A stretch of 54,903 nt of DNA from Chroococcus sp. CMT-3BRIN-NPC107 (GCA_019359635.1 JAHHGY010000018.1:1-54903), one strand, 5' to 3'; shown: positions 36,483-46,188, numbered from the stretch's first letter. Program-made: numbers and translations. Notes: generated by a model from the letters alone, not told the origin.

Positions 36483-39329
36483 GTGTTTTGGAAACGCAGC
36501 TTTCAAATAATAAGTCTATTAATAGGATTATGGCTGGTATGGGGTTTGCTTGCTCAAATAGGGATAGAGATACTTTGGTTTCTTGAAGTCGACTATTTGC
36601 AAGTATTGCAGCTACGGTTACTAACCCAAACTGTAGTATGGGTAACGGCAAGTAGCATTACGGCGCTTTACTTGCTAGGAAACTTAGAGATCGCCCGCCG
36701 ATTAAAGTATACTCAACCGTCAAAGATTTTGTCAGGAGTCAAGCGATCTCCAAGTATTAAATTAAACTGGCTACTACCAGGAATACTAGGACTAAATTTA
36801 CTGGCAGCATTACTCGTAAGTTACTACAGCAAAGTTGCTTGGAGTTACTGGCAGCCACCTAACTTTAGCTTACCTAACATCTCGCCATCAATTCCACCCT
36901 TATTTACTTTAGAATCGCTCTTTTCAATCAGCCAGCAATTAAGTTCGCAATCTTTAACATTGGGTTTGCTGTTGAGTAGTCAAGTTGCTTTATTAATATA
37001 TCCGCAATTATTGTTAAAGGCGATCGCGCTATTATTTAGTGCAATTATGGGTTTGGTGCTATCAGCACACTGGGCGAACATACTGCAATACCTACACCCT
37101 ACAGGTTTTAACAGTAACGAACCTCTATTTAATCAAGATATCAGCTTTTATATATTTACGTTGCCAATTTGGAGGCTATTAGAATTTTGGCTGGGGGGAA
37201 TAACTTTATACAGTTTAATTGCGGTGGCGCTTACCTATTTACTATCGGGAGATAGTTTAAGTCAAGGTAGGTTTCGGGGATTTTCTCGCCCTCAGCAACA
37301 GCATTTACTAGCATTGGGTAGCGGTTTGATGTTGATAGTTGCCTTTAGTTATTGGTTAAGTCGCTACGAATTATTGTATTCAACGCGGGGAGTTGCTTAT
37401 GGAGCAAGTTATACAGATATTGCAATTCAACTCCCTATTTATACACTGCTGAGTATTTTAGGTTGTGCGATCGCAATTTTGTTATTGAGTGGCGCTATCG
37501 CTAAAAAATCTAAGTTAGTAGTTTATGGCTTGGGAATTTATTTAACAATTGCGATCGCTAGTGATTTAGTTTTGCCTCTAGTAGTACAGCGTTTAATCGT
37601 TCAACCCAACGAACTTGCTAGAGAGCGCCCATATATTGAGCGGAGTATAGCTTTAACTAGACAAGCTTTCAATTTAGATAATATTGAAATTCGCTCTTTC
37701 AATCCGCTTGGAAAGTTAACTTACGCAGATATTAAAGCCAACGCCCTCACCATTAATAACATCCGCCTCTGGGATCGCAAACCCTTACTAGACAGCAATC
37801 GCCAGTTACAACAAATTCGCCTTTACTATCAGTTTCCTGACGCTGATATCGATCGTTACACTCTGCAACCTGATTCTACTAACGCAGAAAAACAACAAAC
37901 TCTCATTGCTGCACGAGAATTAGATTATAGCGCCGTACCTCAGCAAGCTCAAACTTGGGTCAACCAGCGTCTAATTTATACTCATGGCTATGGCTTTACC
38001 CTTAGTCCAGTGAATACCGTAGCGCCTAGCGGCTTACCAGAATATTTTATTAAAGATATTGGTGGCGCTACCGCTTTAGAAACTTCTAGCAATGCTATCA
38101 GCGCCAGTATTCCCATCGGAAAACCCCGAATTTATTATGGAGAGATAGCCAATACCTACGTGATGACGGGGACTAAAGTTAAAGAATTAGACTATCCCAG
38201 TGGTAACGAAAATGTCTACAACACCTACGATGGCAGAGGTGGAATTAATATTGGTTCCTTTTGGCGCAAAACTTTATTTGCTAGATACTTAAACGATTGG
38301 CAAATGCTACTGACGCGAAACTTTTTACCCGAAACCAAAGTATTGTTGAGACGAAATATTAATCAACGCATCCGAGAAATTGCACCTTTTTTACAATACG
38401 ATGGCGATCCTTATTTAGTAGTCGCAGATACCAAAACCCCCGGACAAGAAGGCAATTATTTGTATTGGATAGTAGATGCTTACACCACAAGCGATCGCTA
38501 TCCTTATTCTGACCGAGGCAGTCAAGGCATTAACTACATTCGTAACTCTGTTAAAGTCGTTATTGATGCTTATCACGGCTCTGTCGACTTTTATATAACT
38601 GACGATAGCGACCCAATTATTAATACTTGGCAGCAACTTTTTCCTAAATTATTCAAGCCTCTTAGCGCGATGAGCGCCACTCTCCGCAGCCATTTACGCT
38701 ATCCTGTAGATTTCTTTAATATTCAATCCGAGCGGTTGCTGACTTACCACATGACCGATCCCCAGGTTTTCTACAATCGGGAAGATCAGTGGCAGATTCC
38801 TAATGAAGTTTATGGCAACAAACCCAAATTAGTAGAGCCTTATTACTTAATTACTAGCTTACCCGATGCGCTTAGAGAAGAATTTATCTTACTATTGCCC
38901 TACACGCCAAGACAACGCACCAACTTAATTGCTTGGTTAGCTGCGCGTTCTGACGGTGAAAACTACGGTAAGTTGCTACTTTACGAGTTTCCCAAACAGC
39001 AATTAGTTTATGGAACTGAACAAATTGAAGCTCGAATCAATCAAGATCCAGTAATTTCACAGCAAATTTCTCTATGGAATCGGCAAGGCTCTAGAGCTAT
39101 TCAGGGCAATTTATTAATTGTTCCCATCGAGCAGTCTTTACTTTATGTAGAGCCAATTTATTTAGAAGCCGAGCAAAATAGCTTACCCACATTAGTGCGA
39201 GTAGTCGTTGCTTACGAAAACCGGATTGTGATGGCACAAACCTTAGACCAAGCTTTGAAGGCAATTTTTCAAACCCCAGAAACAACTGTTCCAGCAATTA
39301 TTCGTTCTGTAGAGTCTGAGGGGTCGTAA
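36483..39329 (+). CDS. UPF0182 family membrane protein
   Basis: A 948-residue protein of a conserved family of unknown function found in cyanobacteria and actinobacteria. The N-terminal 320 residues hold about seven hydrophobic helices (for example [20 protein letters not shown] and [17 protein letters not shown]). The remaining 600 residues are a large soluble part with family blocks [52 protein letters not shown] and YRQFP-like [11 protein letters not shown]. The start is GTG 36483; no ATG lies nearby. tRNA-Cys follows. Confidence 0.93.
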   Translation: MFWKRSFQIISLLIGLWLVWGLLAQIGIEILWFLEVDYLQVLQLRLLTQTVVWVTASSITALYLLGNLEIARRLKYTQPSKILSGVKRSPSIKLNWLLPGILGLNLLAALLVSYYSKVAWSYWQPPNFSLPNISPSIPPLFTLESLFSISQQLSSQSLTLGLLLSSQVALLIYPQLLLKAIALLFSAIMGLVLSAHWANILQYLHPTGFNSNEPLFNQDISFYIFTLPIWRLLEFWLGGITLYSLIAVALTYLLSGDSLSQGRFRGFSRPQQQHLLALGSGLMLIVAFSYWLSRYELLYSTRGVAYGASYTDIAIQLPIYTLLSILGCAIAILLLSGAIAKKSKLVVYGLGIYLTIAIASDLVLPLVVQRLIVQPNELARERPYIERSIALTRQAFNLDNIEIRSFNPLGKLTYADIKANALTINNIRLWDRKPLLDSNRQLQQIRLYYQFPDADIDRYTLQPDSTNAEKQQTLIAARELDYSAVPQQAQTWVNQRLIYTHGYGFTLSPVNTVAPSGLPEYFIKDIGGATALETSSNAISASIPIGKPRIYYGEIANTYVMTGTKVKELDYPSGNENVYNTYDGRGGINIGSFWRKTLFARYLNDWQMLLTRNFLPETKVLLRRNINQRIREIAPFLQYDGDPYLVVADTKTPGQEGNYLYWIVDAYTTSDRYPYSDRGSQGINYIRNSVKVVIDAYHGSVDFYITDDSDPIINTWQQLFPKLFKPLSAMSATLRSHLRYPVDFFNIQSERLLTYHMTDPQVFYNREDQWQIPNEVYGNKPKLVEPYYLITSLPDALREEFILLLPYTPRQRTNLIAWLAARSDGENYGKLLLYEFPKQQLVYGTEQIEARINQDPVISQQISLWNRQGSRAIQGNLLIVPIEQSLLYVEPIYLEAEQNSLPTLVRVVVAYENRIVMAQTLDQALKAIFQTPETTVPAIIRSVESEGS

Positions 39330-39375
39330 TTTAGGATAATAATCTGTTAATATAGCGATCGCATTGACAACAAGC

Positions 39376-39446
<71 letters not shown>

Positions 39447-39710
39447 TGTTTTACTATAATTATAGTCCCCCTCAAACCCCTGAGTTCTCAAATATTTTCG
39501 GGGTGGTTAATAATTGTAAATGTATTTAGATAGCCTTAACATACCTAGAAAATTAAGCACGTTTTAGCCGCAAAAACTTGAATTTTTAGCGACTTTAATG
39601 CTCAATGCACATAAAATGAAAGGCGATCGCACCAAGGGCAACTGTTCCTACTAACTTTGTGACAAATAACAGTTTAAGGTTTAGAGAAAGCGATCGCGCG
39701 TTGCATTATC

Positions 39711-40256
39711 TTCTATCCGCGCTGTGATTCTAATCAAATAGTGAAAAACGGATTGACTCACAGTGGAAATCAGCATAATACAGCCATTGCCAAACGGGTA
39801 AGCCACAACAGTAATCAGGTAAATCGCTAACTGTCCTCAAAAAGAGCGTGGCTTACTAAACTGAAAACTGCTGTAAGTGTAAAAACTGTAACCAAAAATT
39901 TGTTCGTAATCTTAGGAAAAAGGTGATTGGAGAAGATACTAAAGACTTAATAAACAAATTGTGAATAGAGAAGCGGCTTCTAGTGGGAATTACGAGAATT
40001 ACTGGTATGTTAGAAAGATGGTTACAAACTTATGTCAATAAGTTGTACACATCTATTTCAGAAAAATTGAGGCTTGAAAAAAAGGGCAACTAATTATTCA
40101 ATGTGATGAAAGGTAGTCTTTTGTAAGTGATAAGAAAAACAAGCAGTGGATCTAGTTGGCGTTAGACATAGAAACAAAGAAAATCGTTGGTGTCTATGTT
40201 GACAATCGTAGCCACGATAGAGCCTTGAGAGTGTGGGTATCAGCAACTGGTATTGT
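39711..40256 (+). pseudogene. Decayed IS1-family transposase
   Basis: Translation in shifting frames recovers the IS1 transposase order: a zinc-ribbon piece (PRCDSNQIVKNGLTHSGNQH), then CKNCNQKFV, KVIGEDTKDLINKL, RITGMLERWLQTYV, a frame change to QLIIQCDE, and finally LALDIETKKIVGVYVDNRSH. Several stops (for example TGA at about 39963 and TAA at about 40090) and at least one frameshift interrupt it, and the 3' part is missing. The zinc ribbon is split by about 60 foreign bases bordered by GTAAGCCAC/GTGGCTTAC (39798-39806, 39848-39856). It is a relic without function. Confidence 0.85.
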
Positions 40257-40282
40257 GGAGAATACGATCGCTCTTTTTTAAT

Positions 40283-41275
40283 TTACTTAGATAAATTAGG
40301 TTCTACCACGTTGGGGAAACTCTCAAAGTTGCGCCGCACCCAGTCCATCCCTACTTCATTATTGAGCTTAATTTTCTGAGGCGTATTTGCATACATCTTG
40401 CCTAAAATATCTGCATCTTGCTCTACTACGACTTTGCCAAAATTGAGAAAAGTTTTGCCAAGTAGTTTAAACATCGGATGCTTGGCCTGACCAAATAGCA
40501 AAATATAAGTCCGCGTCCGGTTCTCAGCTTCTGGTATAAAAAAATGACACTGCGCGACTTTTCCTAAAGACGTTTCTGCATGAAGAACTACTAAAGATGG
40601 AAAGTAATTTTCTAGGTGAGCTTTAATTGTACTGGGCAGTAAAAATAAATCAGGCTTTCTCAGTTTTTCTAACAAGCTGTAAGGAGCGGTAGGCATATCG
40701 TAGAAAGCATGAGAATGATGCCCAACATCTGTAAATTGATGAAACTCCACATCAATAATCCGAAACAAATCTCTGTGAGTGCCGTTTTGATGGTTGTAGT
40801 CGTGCATATTCAATAGCATCGTCAGCAAAGGAGTTTCTACACTTACATCTGCGGTATGCCCGACAAAGTAGTAAGTCACTGCAATATCATTTAGGATCGT
40901 AGGAATTGGTACTTTTGGCTCGTATTCGCCATAAGACCAAATAAAATCTCCCTCAATTATTAGCTGCAAAGGTTTTAATTGAGATAATGTTTTCTTGGCA
41001 GTTCCCGGTAAAATAGTACAACCATTGGCATCGAACTTGAGCGCGTGAAACGGGCAAACTACTGTTGTTTTACCATCTTTATCTACTTCGCACCATCCTT
41101 CTGATAGCATCGCTCCCATATGGGGACAGGCATTAGGTAAAGCATGAATATCTCCCACCGCATCTTTCCACATTACATAATCAACGCCGTACAAGGAAAT
41201 TTTGCGGGGTTGGTTTACCGATAGCATTGACTTATGAGCTAATAACCAAGGCGCACCCGGAAGCATAGACTGCAT
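40283..41275 (-). CDS. Rieske non-haem iron oxygenase, alpha-subunit type
   Basis: A 330-residue terminal oxygenase. The Rieske [2Fe-2S] ligands are C50 and H52 (ACPHMGA) and C74 and H77 (CPFHALK). The mononuclear iron site is NMHDYNHQNGTHRD, matching the D-x-x-H-x(4)-H pattern. Such enzymes hydroxylate or demethylate aromatic, sterol or amine substrates with electrons from a reductase that is not encoded here. ATG 41275 is chosen; a GTG at 41287 would overlap the divergent TetR region. The TetR gene starts about 50 bases away and is its probable regulator. The substrate is unknown. Confidence 0.9.
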   Translation of the reverse strand: MQSMLPGAPWLLAHKSMLSVNQPRKISLYGVDYVMWKDAVGDIHALPNACPHMGAMLSEGWCEVDKDGKTTVVCPFHALKFDANGCTILPGTAKKTLSQLKPLQLIIEGDFIWSYGEYEPKVPIPTILNDIAVTYYFVGHTADVSVETPLLTMLLNMHDYNHQNGTHRDLFRIIDVEFHQFTDVGHHSHAFYDMPTAPYSLLEKLRKPDLFLLPSTIKAHLENYFPSLVVLHAETSLGKVAQCHFFIPEAENRTRTYILLFGQAKHPMFKLLGKTFLNFGKVVVEQDADILGKMYANTPQKIKLNNEVGMDWVRRNFESFPNVVEPNLSK

Positions 41276-41327
41276 GACATTCTCCACTAACTTAAAAATT
41301 GTGAATAATTCGTCGCATTTGTTGAAT

Positions 41328-42101
41328 ATGACAAAACATTCGCATTCGTCAAGAGAACTGCGCCGTCAGCCTAAACAGCAGCGAGGAAAAGAGCGGGTAG
41401 AAAAAATCCTAGATGCAGCAGCAGCAGTATTTGACGAGGTAGGCTATGAAAAAGCCACTACTTATTTAATCGCTGTCAAAGCGGGGACAGCAATCGGTTC
41501 TCTGTATCAATTTTTCCCTGATAAAGCCGCCGTTTTTAATGCCATGGAGTTGCGCCATATCGAGCGAGTCAAGGTAATGTGGGAGCAGGCAAACACTCCA
41601 GAAATCGTGCAGTTACCTCTGCGCCAAATGATTCAAGCGATAACGAGCGCTGTAGCCCAGTTATTTGAACAGCCTGTGTCACGGGTGGTATTTATTCAGT
41701 TCTTTATATCCCGCCAGATATTCCAGTCGATTGATGAAAGCATCACTCAAGAAGCCATTAACTTCATGGCAAGCATCTTAAAGCAACGCAACCCGAACTT
41801 GAGCGAGGTGCAATATAGCCTTTTAGCAGAGGTTTGCGTCCATAGTAGCAATGCAGTTATGTTGTCCGCCCTTCGCAGCCCGGATCTTCAGCACCGCCAA
41901 CAGTTGACGCAGCAAATAGAGGACTTGTTAGTGTCATATTTAGAGCCGTATATAGGCGATCACACATCAGACAATGTAATGAAAGTAATGATGTGTCCTC
42001 ATTGTCAATCGCCGCAGTTATCTAGAAATGGGTATCGGCGAGGGAAGCAGTGTTACCGTTGTAAGGATTGTGGCAAACAGTTTGTCGAAAAAGTGAAGTA
42101 G
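41328..42101 (+). CDS. TetR-family regulator with C-terminal IS1-like zinc ribbon
   Basis: A 257-residue protein. The TetR DNA-binding domain runs from about residue 20 to 70 (KILDAAAAVFDEVGYEKATT, AGTAIGSLYQFFPDKAAVF), with a ligand-binding helical domain to about residue 215. Residues 221-257 form a four-cysteine ribbon, C223-x2-C226 and C245-x2-C248, with NGYRRGKQCYRCKDCGKQF, which matches the N-terminus of IS1-type transposases. ATG 41328 is chosen. The gene is divergent from the Rieske oxygenase and should repress it. The tail probably arose by insertion of an IS1 end, followed by loss of the rest; whether it binds zinc is unknown. Confidence 0.88.
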   Translation: MTKHSHSSRELRRQPKQQRGKERVEKILDAAAAVFDEVGYEKATTYLIAVKAGTAIGSLYQFFPDKAAVFNAMELRHIERVKVMWEQANTPEIVQLPLRQMIQAITSAVAQLFEQPVSRVVFIQFFISRQIFQSIDESITQEAINFMASILKQRNPNLSEVQYSLLAEVCVHSSNAVMLSALRSPDLQHRQQLTQQIEDLLVSYLEPYIGDHTSDNVMKVMMCPHCQSPQLSRNGYRRGKQCYRCKDCGKQFVEKVK

Positions 42102-42190
42102 AGTAGGTGAAAATGCGATCGCTTTGATTGAATAGCTATAAGGCGATACTCTCTTGCATACCTAGTATGTTTCTAGAGTGCTTTAATTTT

Positions 42191-42790
42191 TTATCGCGCA
42201 AATCTATTTAGTTGTTCGACCAGTAAATGCACTGTAGTTGATGGGTTGTTTTGCTCTGGCTGTGAAGGCTCGTATTGTTCCAGAAGTTTTTTAGCATTTT
42301 TGATAGCAGTATCTTGCTTTTCGATTAAATCCTCATAGATACTGTTGCTATTTTTCTGATATTTTTTACTCAACAAAGATGTTAATTTTTTAATATAGTC
42401 ACTTCGGGGAATGCCAGTATTGAGAAACTCAAAGTGCAAAACATACCATAATTCAAAAGCTTCATTGGAATAGGCAACTTCAAACCCATACTTTTTAGCG
42501 CTAGAGATAGCATTATTAAAATCTTCTTTAGTCCAATCATCCCGATCAAATACACGCCAAACTTGATCGTAATCATCCTGACTTTTTAGATCGTTAGCAC
42601 TCTGAACTAATTTTTTGGGATTCTCCCCTAAACCCTGAATTTCTATTATAACTTTAGGTACGCGAAAGCTTTTAAAATAATTAGGTTCAGTTTTTGCTCC
42701 TTCACATACAATCAAAAATCTTTGCTTAATTTCTCTAATGTTAACTTTTCTAGATGAATAGCCGTTAGAGTTTTTATTACTTCTAGGCAT
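42191..42790 (-). CDS. rloB: RloB-like TOPRIM-type nuclease (AbiL system partner)
   Basis: A 199-residue protein of the RloB family. Motifs are FLIVCEGAKTEPNYF (acidic E30 and E35), VWRVFDRDDW, SNEAFELWYVLHFEF and NPSTTVHLLVEQL. The first two resemble the metal-binding acids of TOPRIM nucleases. Its start overlaps the end of the ATPase gene by eight bases, so the two are translated together. RloA/RloB pairs are related to lactococcal AbiL abortive-infection proteins and are found beside restriction loci; here no restriction genes are near. The function is inferred from family and linkage. AT-rich, with no HIP1 site visible. Confidence 0.88.
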   Translation of the reverse strand: MPRSNKNSNGYSSRKVNIREIKQRFLIVCEGAKTEPNYFKSFRVPKVIIEIQGLGENPKKLVQSANDLKSQDDYDQVWRVFDRDDWTKEDFNNAISSAKKYGFEVAYSNEAFELWYVLHFEFLNTGIPRSDYIKKLTSLLSKKYQKNSNSIYEDLIEKQDTAIKNAKKLLEQYEPSQPEQNNPSTTVHLLVEQLNRFAR

Positions 42791-44066
42791 GAGAATCAGC
42801 TAAGTAGTTTAACTTGCCAATATACGGAATTGCACCATACCGACCTTTAATATAATCGCTCTCAAAAGAAGCATCGTTGCGTACTTTATACTCTGCTAGT
42901 GAATACAAATCTGTTGCACCATATCTATTTTTTTCCATAAACCATATTTGATCTCTACGCAGTAGTTTATTACTTAGTAGATTGGTATCATGAGTCATAA
43001 ATACTAACTGAGCGTTGTTAGGATTAGTTTCATTTGAATTAAATAATTCAACAATTGCCTGACTTATTAATGGGTGAAGGCTTGCATCAAGCTCATCAAT
43101 TACAATAATTCTGCCTTGTTTGAGAGTGTTTACTATTAGTCCAGCTAAAGCAAAAAGTTTTTGTGTGCCTTCAGATTCATGTCTTTCTAAATCAAATACT
43201 TCAATTGATTTGTATTTACTATACTCGTCAAAAATTTTGTGTGACGTGCTTATTAAAGTAGCTCTCATTTCTCCAAAATTACTAGCGTTAACAATTATCT
43301 CTTTGAGATTATCCGGCAGAAGAGCAAAGGAAAAATTTTCTTGCTCAACTTTTATATCATCAATACCTAAGTCTAAATTTTTAATTAACTGAAGAATATC
43401 ATTTTTGTTATCATCTTTCATTATGCAATCGACTGTGTATTGCAAGAGTGGTTTATTATCCAAACCTGATGCAATATTTAGATTTTCATTTGTCCAGGCT
43501 AGAATTTCCTCAGCAATTTCAACATTAAACTGAGCCGATACAGACAGAAAGAGTGCATTTGCTCTCGTTCTTTGTTGAATACCATCAGCTTTATAAGTTT
43601 TATTCATTTCAATATTATTAAATTGGCGCTCAAATAATTTGGTTTCTCTCTGTTTTGGGACATAAAACAGCCATTCTGAAACAACTATTTTCTTATTTAT
43701 CTCAAATCCGTATCTATATTTTCTCCTACCCATTAAAAATACTAACTCAAAAAAAGATGGCTGCTCTTTAGTGTCTGTACTCAGTCTAAAAGGTTCTACA
43801 TTTATTTGATCTGTACTCTGAGTTTCTTTAGATGAATTAATCATAAACCAGTTCATAAAACCTAATGCTTTGACAAGGTTACTTTTACCACTAGCATTCG
43901 CGCCATATATTGCGGCGCTTTTGAGTAATTTAAGTTTGTGATCTACAGCGAAAACATTATTATCATCGAGCTTTTTGTCTTTTGCTGTGATGTCTGCGGC
44001 AACCATGCTCAAAGTAACTTTATCTTTAAAAGACCTGTAATTTCCAACACTAAACTCAATAAGCAT
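42783..44066 (-). CDS. rloA: RloA-like AAA15 ATPase
   Basis: A 427-residue SMC/OLD-type ATPase. The N-terminus MLIEFSVGNYRSFKDKVTLS is family-typical, Walker A is GANASGKS (55-62), the signature part is ESEGTQKLFALAGLI, Walker B is IIVIDELDASLHPLIS, and the switch His is in VFMTHDTNLL. Such ATPases are thought to sense phage or DNA signals and activate the partner nuclease. Together with the RloB-like gene it forms a two-gene operon. The whole segment is AT-rich and contains no GCGATCGC octamer that I can see, unlike its neighbours, which suggests recent acquisition. Confidence 0.9.
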   Translation of the reverse strand: MLIEFSVGNYRSFKDKVTLSMVAADITAKDKKLDDNNVFAVDHKLKLLKSAAIYGANASGKSNLVKALGFMNWFMINSSKETQSTDQINVEPFRLSTDTKEQPSFFELVFLMGRRKYRYGFEINKKIVVSEWLFYVPKQRETKLFERQFNNIEMNKTYKADGIQQRTRANALFLSVSAQFNVEIAEEILAWTNENLNIASGLDNKPLLQYTVDCIMKDDNKNDILQLIKNLDLGIDDIKVEQENFSFALLPDNLKEIIVNASNFGEMRATLISTSHKIFDEYSKYKSIEVFDLERHESEGTQKLFALAGLIVNTLKQGRIIVIDELDASLHPLISQAIVELFNSNETNPNNAQLVFMTHDTNLLSNKLLRRDQIWFMEKNRYGATDLYSLAEYKVRNDASFESDYIKGRYGAIPYIGKLNYLADSHA

Positions 44067-44187
44067 AGCTTTTACTCCGCTTTAAAGGCGAGATTTGTGA
44101 AAATATCGCATATATAGAGGTTAAGCCTAGCAATTATTGAGTTAAAGTTAAATGCCTTAGCACTTTTTTATGCGGTATTGCCAAAAA

Positions 44188-44820
44188 TTAGCTTTCCACC
44201 GGGGGCGCAGAATAATAAATAATCGCTAGAAAAACTATCGGTAATTCAATCAACTTTTCTGGCCCGTGCGGGATATCACCCTGAAATGTTAGCGAGTCGC
44301 CAGGTTCTAATAGATAAGTAGATTGTCCGTGACGATATTCAATTTTACCTTGCAACATATAAATAAACTCTATTCCTGGATGTTCAAAAGTGGGAAAAGC
44401 TTCCGAAGCATCGTCCATTGCAATCAAAAATGGTTCAAATAACTTAGTAGAGCCGCGATCGTAAGCTAAAAGATGGTAGGTATGACCGCGTTTAGTCCCA
44501 CGCCGCACAACTTCCATTCCTTCGCCACTTTTGACCAATTGCGCGTCGCCTTCGGGCATATTGTAGTTGCGAAATAATGTTGAAAGCGATACGCCTAGCG
44601 CACTAGAAAGTTTTGCCAAAGTTTCTAAACTGGTTGCAGTTTGAGCATTTTCAATCTTTGACAGCATCCCACGCGAAATATTCGCGCGATCGCATACTTC
44701 AGCAATTGTTAATCCGTGTTTCTGCCGCAATTGCCGGATCGTATTGCCAACATAACGCTCTAGAGAACCATCATCGGTTTGTTCGGTGGATGCCATGGGT
44801 TTATTTTCTACTGCAATCAT
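44188..44820 (-). CDS. XRE-family regulator with C-terminal cupin
   Basis: A 210-residue regulator. The helix-turn-helix lies near residues 25-80 (IRQLRQKHGLTIAEVCDRAN, ISRGMLSKIENAQTATSLETL). The cupin effector domain follows (FEHPGIEFIYMLQGKIEYRH, YLLEPGDSLTFQGDIPHG). XRE-cupin proteins usually sense a small amine, amino acid or related metabolite. Its gene is divergent from the N-methylglutamate operon, with 90 bases between the starts, so it is the likely local controller. Whether it represses or activates is unknown. ATG 44820 opens the reading frame. A HIP1 site lies inside the gene near 44689. Confidence 0.9.
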   Translation of the reverse strand: MIAVENKPMASTEQTDDGSLERYVGNTIRQLRQKHGLTIAEVCDRANISRGMLSKIENAQTATSLETLAKLSSALGVSLSTLFRNYNMPEGDAQLVKSGEGMEVVRRGTKRGHTYHLLAYDRGSTKLFEPFLIAMDDASEAFPTFEHPGIEFIYMLQGKIEYRHGQSTYLLEPGDSLTFQGDIPHGPEKLIELPIVFLAIIYYSAPPVES

Positions 44821-44841
44821 TTTGCACGATCGCTCTATTCA

Positions 44842-44877
44842 TTGACAGATATACTTAAAAAGTGCATGATATTCACT
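44842..44877 (+). promoter_or_regulatory. Putative mgd operon promoter with overlapping inverted repeat
   Basis: TTGACA (44842-44847), 17 bases, then CATGAT (44865-44870) gives a good -35 and a 4/6 -10, some 40 bases before the mgdA start. AGTG (44861-44864) and CACT (44874-44877) form an inverted repeat around the -10, a natural repressor site for the divergent XRE-cupin protein. No GTA-N8-TAC NtcA site is present. Confidence 0.5.
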
Positions 44878-44910
44878 AAAGTTTCTTGTACAGAATCTTG
44901 CGATTAATTT

Positions 44911-46152
44911 ATGCCGTTACGCTTGCTAAAATTTGCCCTTAATAAAAAGTATCCTGAACCAAGGATGTTTCGGCAATGCGATCACCTAAAATCCAGTTAC
45001 GATGTGGTGATTATTGGCGGTGGTGGACATGGACTGGCGGCGGCTTATTATTTGGCAAGAGATTACGGGATAACCAATGTTGCGGTTTTAGAAAAAGGCT
45101 ACATTGGCGGCGGAAATACGGGACGAAATACTACAATTATTCGCTCTAACTACCTTACGCCGGAAGGAGTGAAGTTTTACGACGAATCGGTGCGACTGTG
45201 GCAGGATTTGGCGCAAGATTTTGACTTAAATTTGTTTTATTCAACTCGCGGACACTTTACGCTGGCGCATACTGACGCATCAGTACGGACAATGCGCTGG
45301 CGGGCGGAAGTAAATAAGCATTTTGGGATTGACAGCGAGTTGGTTAGTCCTCAAGAAGTCCAAAAAGCTTGTCCGTACATGGATATTAATTGTGGTGGAA
45401 ATGCCCCGGTTTTGGGGGCGCTGTACCACGCGCCAGGAAGTATTGCTCGTCATGATGCTATGGCTTGGGGTTATGGACGCGGCGCAGACTTGCGCGGGGT
45501 TGAAATTCATCAACAGACAGAAGTATTAGGAATTGAGGCTAAGGGAGGCAAAGTTACGGGGGTTAAAACCTCACGTGGTGATATTTCCACGCCTAAAGTA
45601 TTGTGTGCGGTAGCTGGATCTACGCCTCGGATATTGAAAATGGTGGAAATGCGATCGCCTTTAGTAATTCATCCGTTGCAAGCAATGGTTAGCGAACCGA
45701 TGAAAGCTTGGCTAGATCCGATAATAGTATCTGGTAGTTTGCACGTTTATGTCAGTCAAACGGCTAGAGGTGAATTAGTTATGGGCGCATCTTTAGATCC
45801 TTACGAGTTGCATTCTACGCGATCTACTTTTGATTTTACTGAAGGACTTGCGGCGCATATGCTTGAACTATTTCCCATGCTTTCCCACGTCAAAATAGTA
45901 CGACAATGGGCGGGAATGGCAGATATGACACCAGATTTTGCGCCAATTATGGGAAAGACGGATATTGAAGGGTTTTATTTAGATGCAGGTTGGGGAACTT
46001 GGGGCTTTAAAGCGACTCCAGTATGCGGGAAAACGATGGCTTATACAGTAGCAAGCGATCGCAATCATGACTTAATTACAGACTTTTCGCTATCTCGGTT
46101 TGTCAATCATGCCTTGGTGGGAGAAAAAGGCGCGGCTTCGGTAGGTCATTGA
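44911..46152 (+). CDS. mgdA: N-methylglutamate dehydrogenase subunit A (SoxB-like flavoprotein)
   Basis: A 413-residue DAO-type flavoprotein equal to the beta subunit of heterotetrameric sarcosine oxidase. The FAD-binding motif is VVIIGGGGHGLAAAYYLARD near residue 30, followed by EKGYIGGGNTGRNTTIIRSN, the segment SIARHDAMAWGYGRGA, and the C-terminal GFYLDAGWGTWGFKATPVCG. It oxidises the secondary amine N-methylglutamate. ATG 44911 gives the LLKFAL lead usual for SoxB proteins. It is first of nine genes transcribed together; mgdB starts about 53 bases later, after a hairpin repeat. A SoxB acting on sarcosine is the alternative, but the gmaS and mgs genes downstream argue for N-methylglutamate. 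Confidence 0.9.
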   Translation: MPLRLLKFALNKKYPEPRMFRQCDHLKSSYDVVIIGGGGHGLAAAYYLARDYGITNVAVLEKGYIGGGNTGRNTTIIRSNYLTPEGVKFYDESVRLWQDLAQDFDLNLFYSTRGHFTLAHTDASVRTMRWRAEVNKHFGIDSELVSPQEVQKACPYMDINCGGNAPVLGALYHAPGSIARHDAMAWGYGRGADLRGVEIHQQTEVLGIEAKGGKVTGVKTSRGDISTPKVLCAVAGSTPRILKMVEMRSPLVIHPLQAMVSEPMKAWLDPIIVSGSLHVYVSQTARGELVMGASLDPYELHSTRSTFDFTEGLAAHMLELFPMLSHVKIVRQWAGMADMTPDFAPIMGKTDIEGFYLDAGWGTWGFKATPVCGKTMAYTVASDRNHDLITDFSLSRFVNHALVGEKGAASVGH

Positions 46153-46160
46153 AAAATTCA

Positions 46161-46188
46161 GTACGGGCGCAACGCATTGCGCCCGTAC
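46161..46188. repeat. 12-bp hairpin repeat between mgdA and mgdB
   Basis: The arms GTACGGGCGCAA and TTGCGCCCGTAC enclose CGCA. It is the most perfect of three related palindromes in the window. It begins nine bases after the mgdA stop, inside the operon, and could process or attenuate the transcript. Confidence 0.8.

Noticed and set aside
44821..44910. NtcA binding site upstream of mgdA
   Set aside because: The best candidate is GTA-N8-TGC near 44890, which breaks the TAC half, so it does not meet the consensus.
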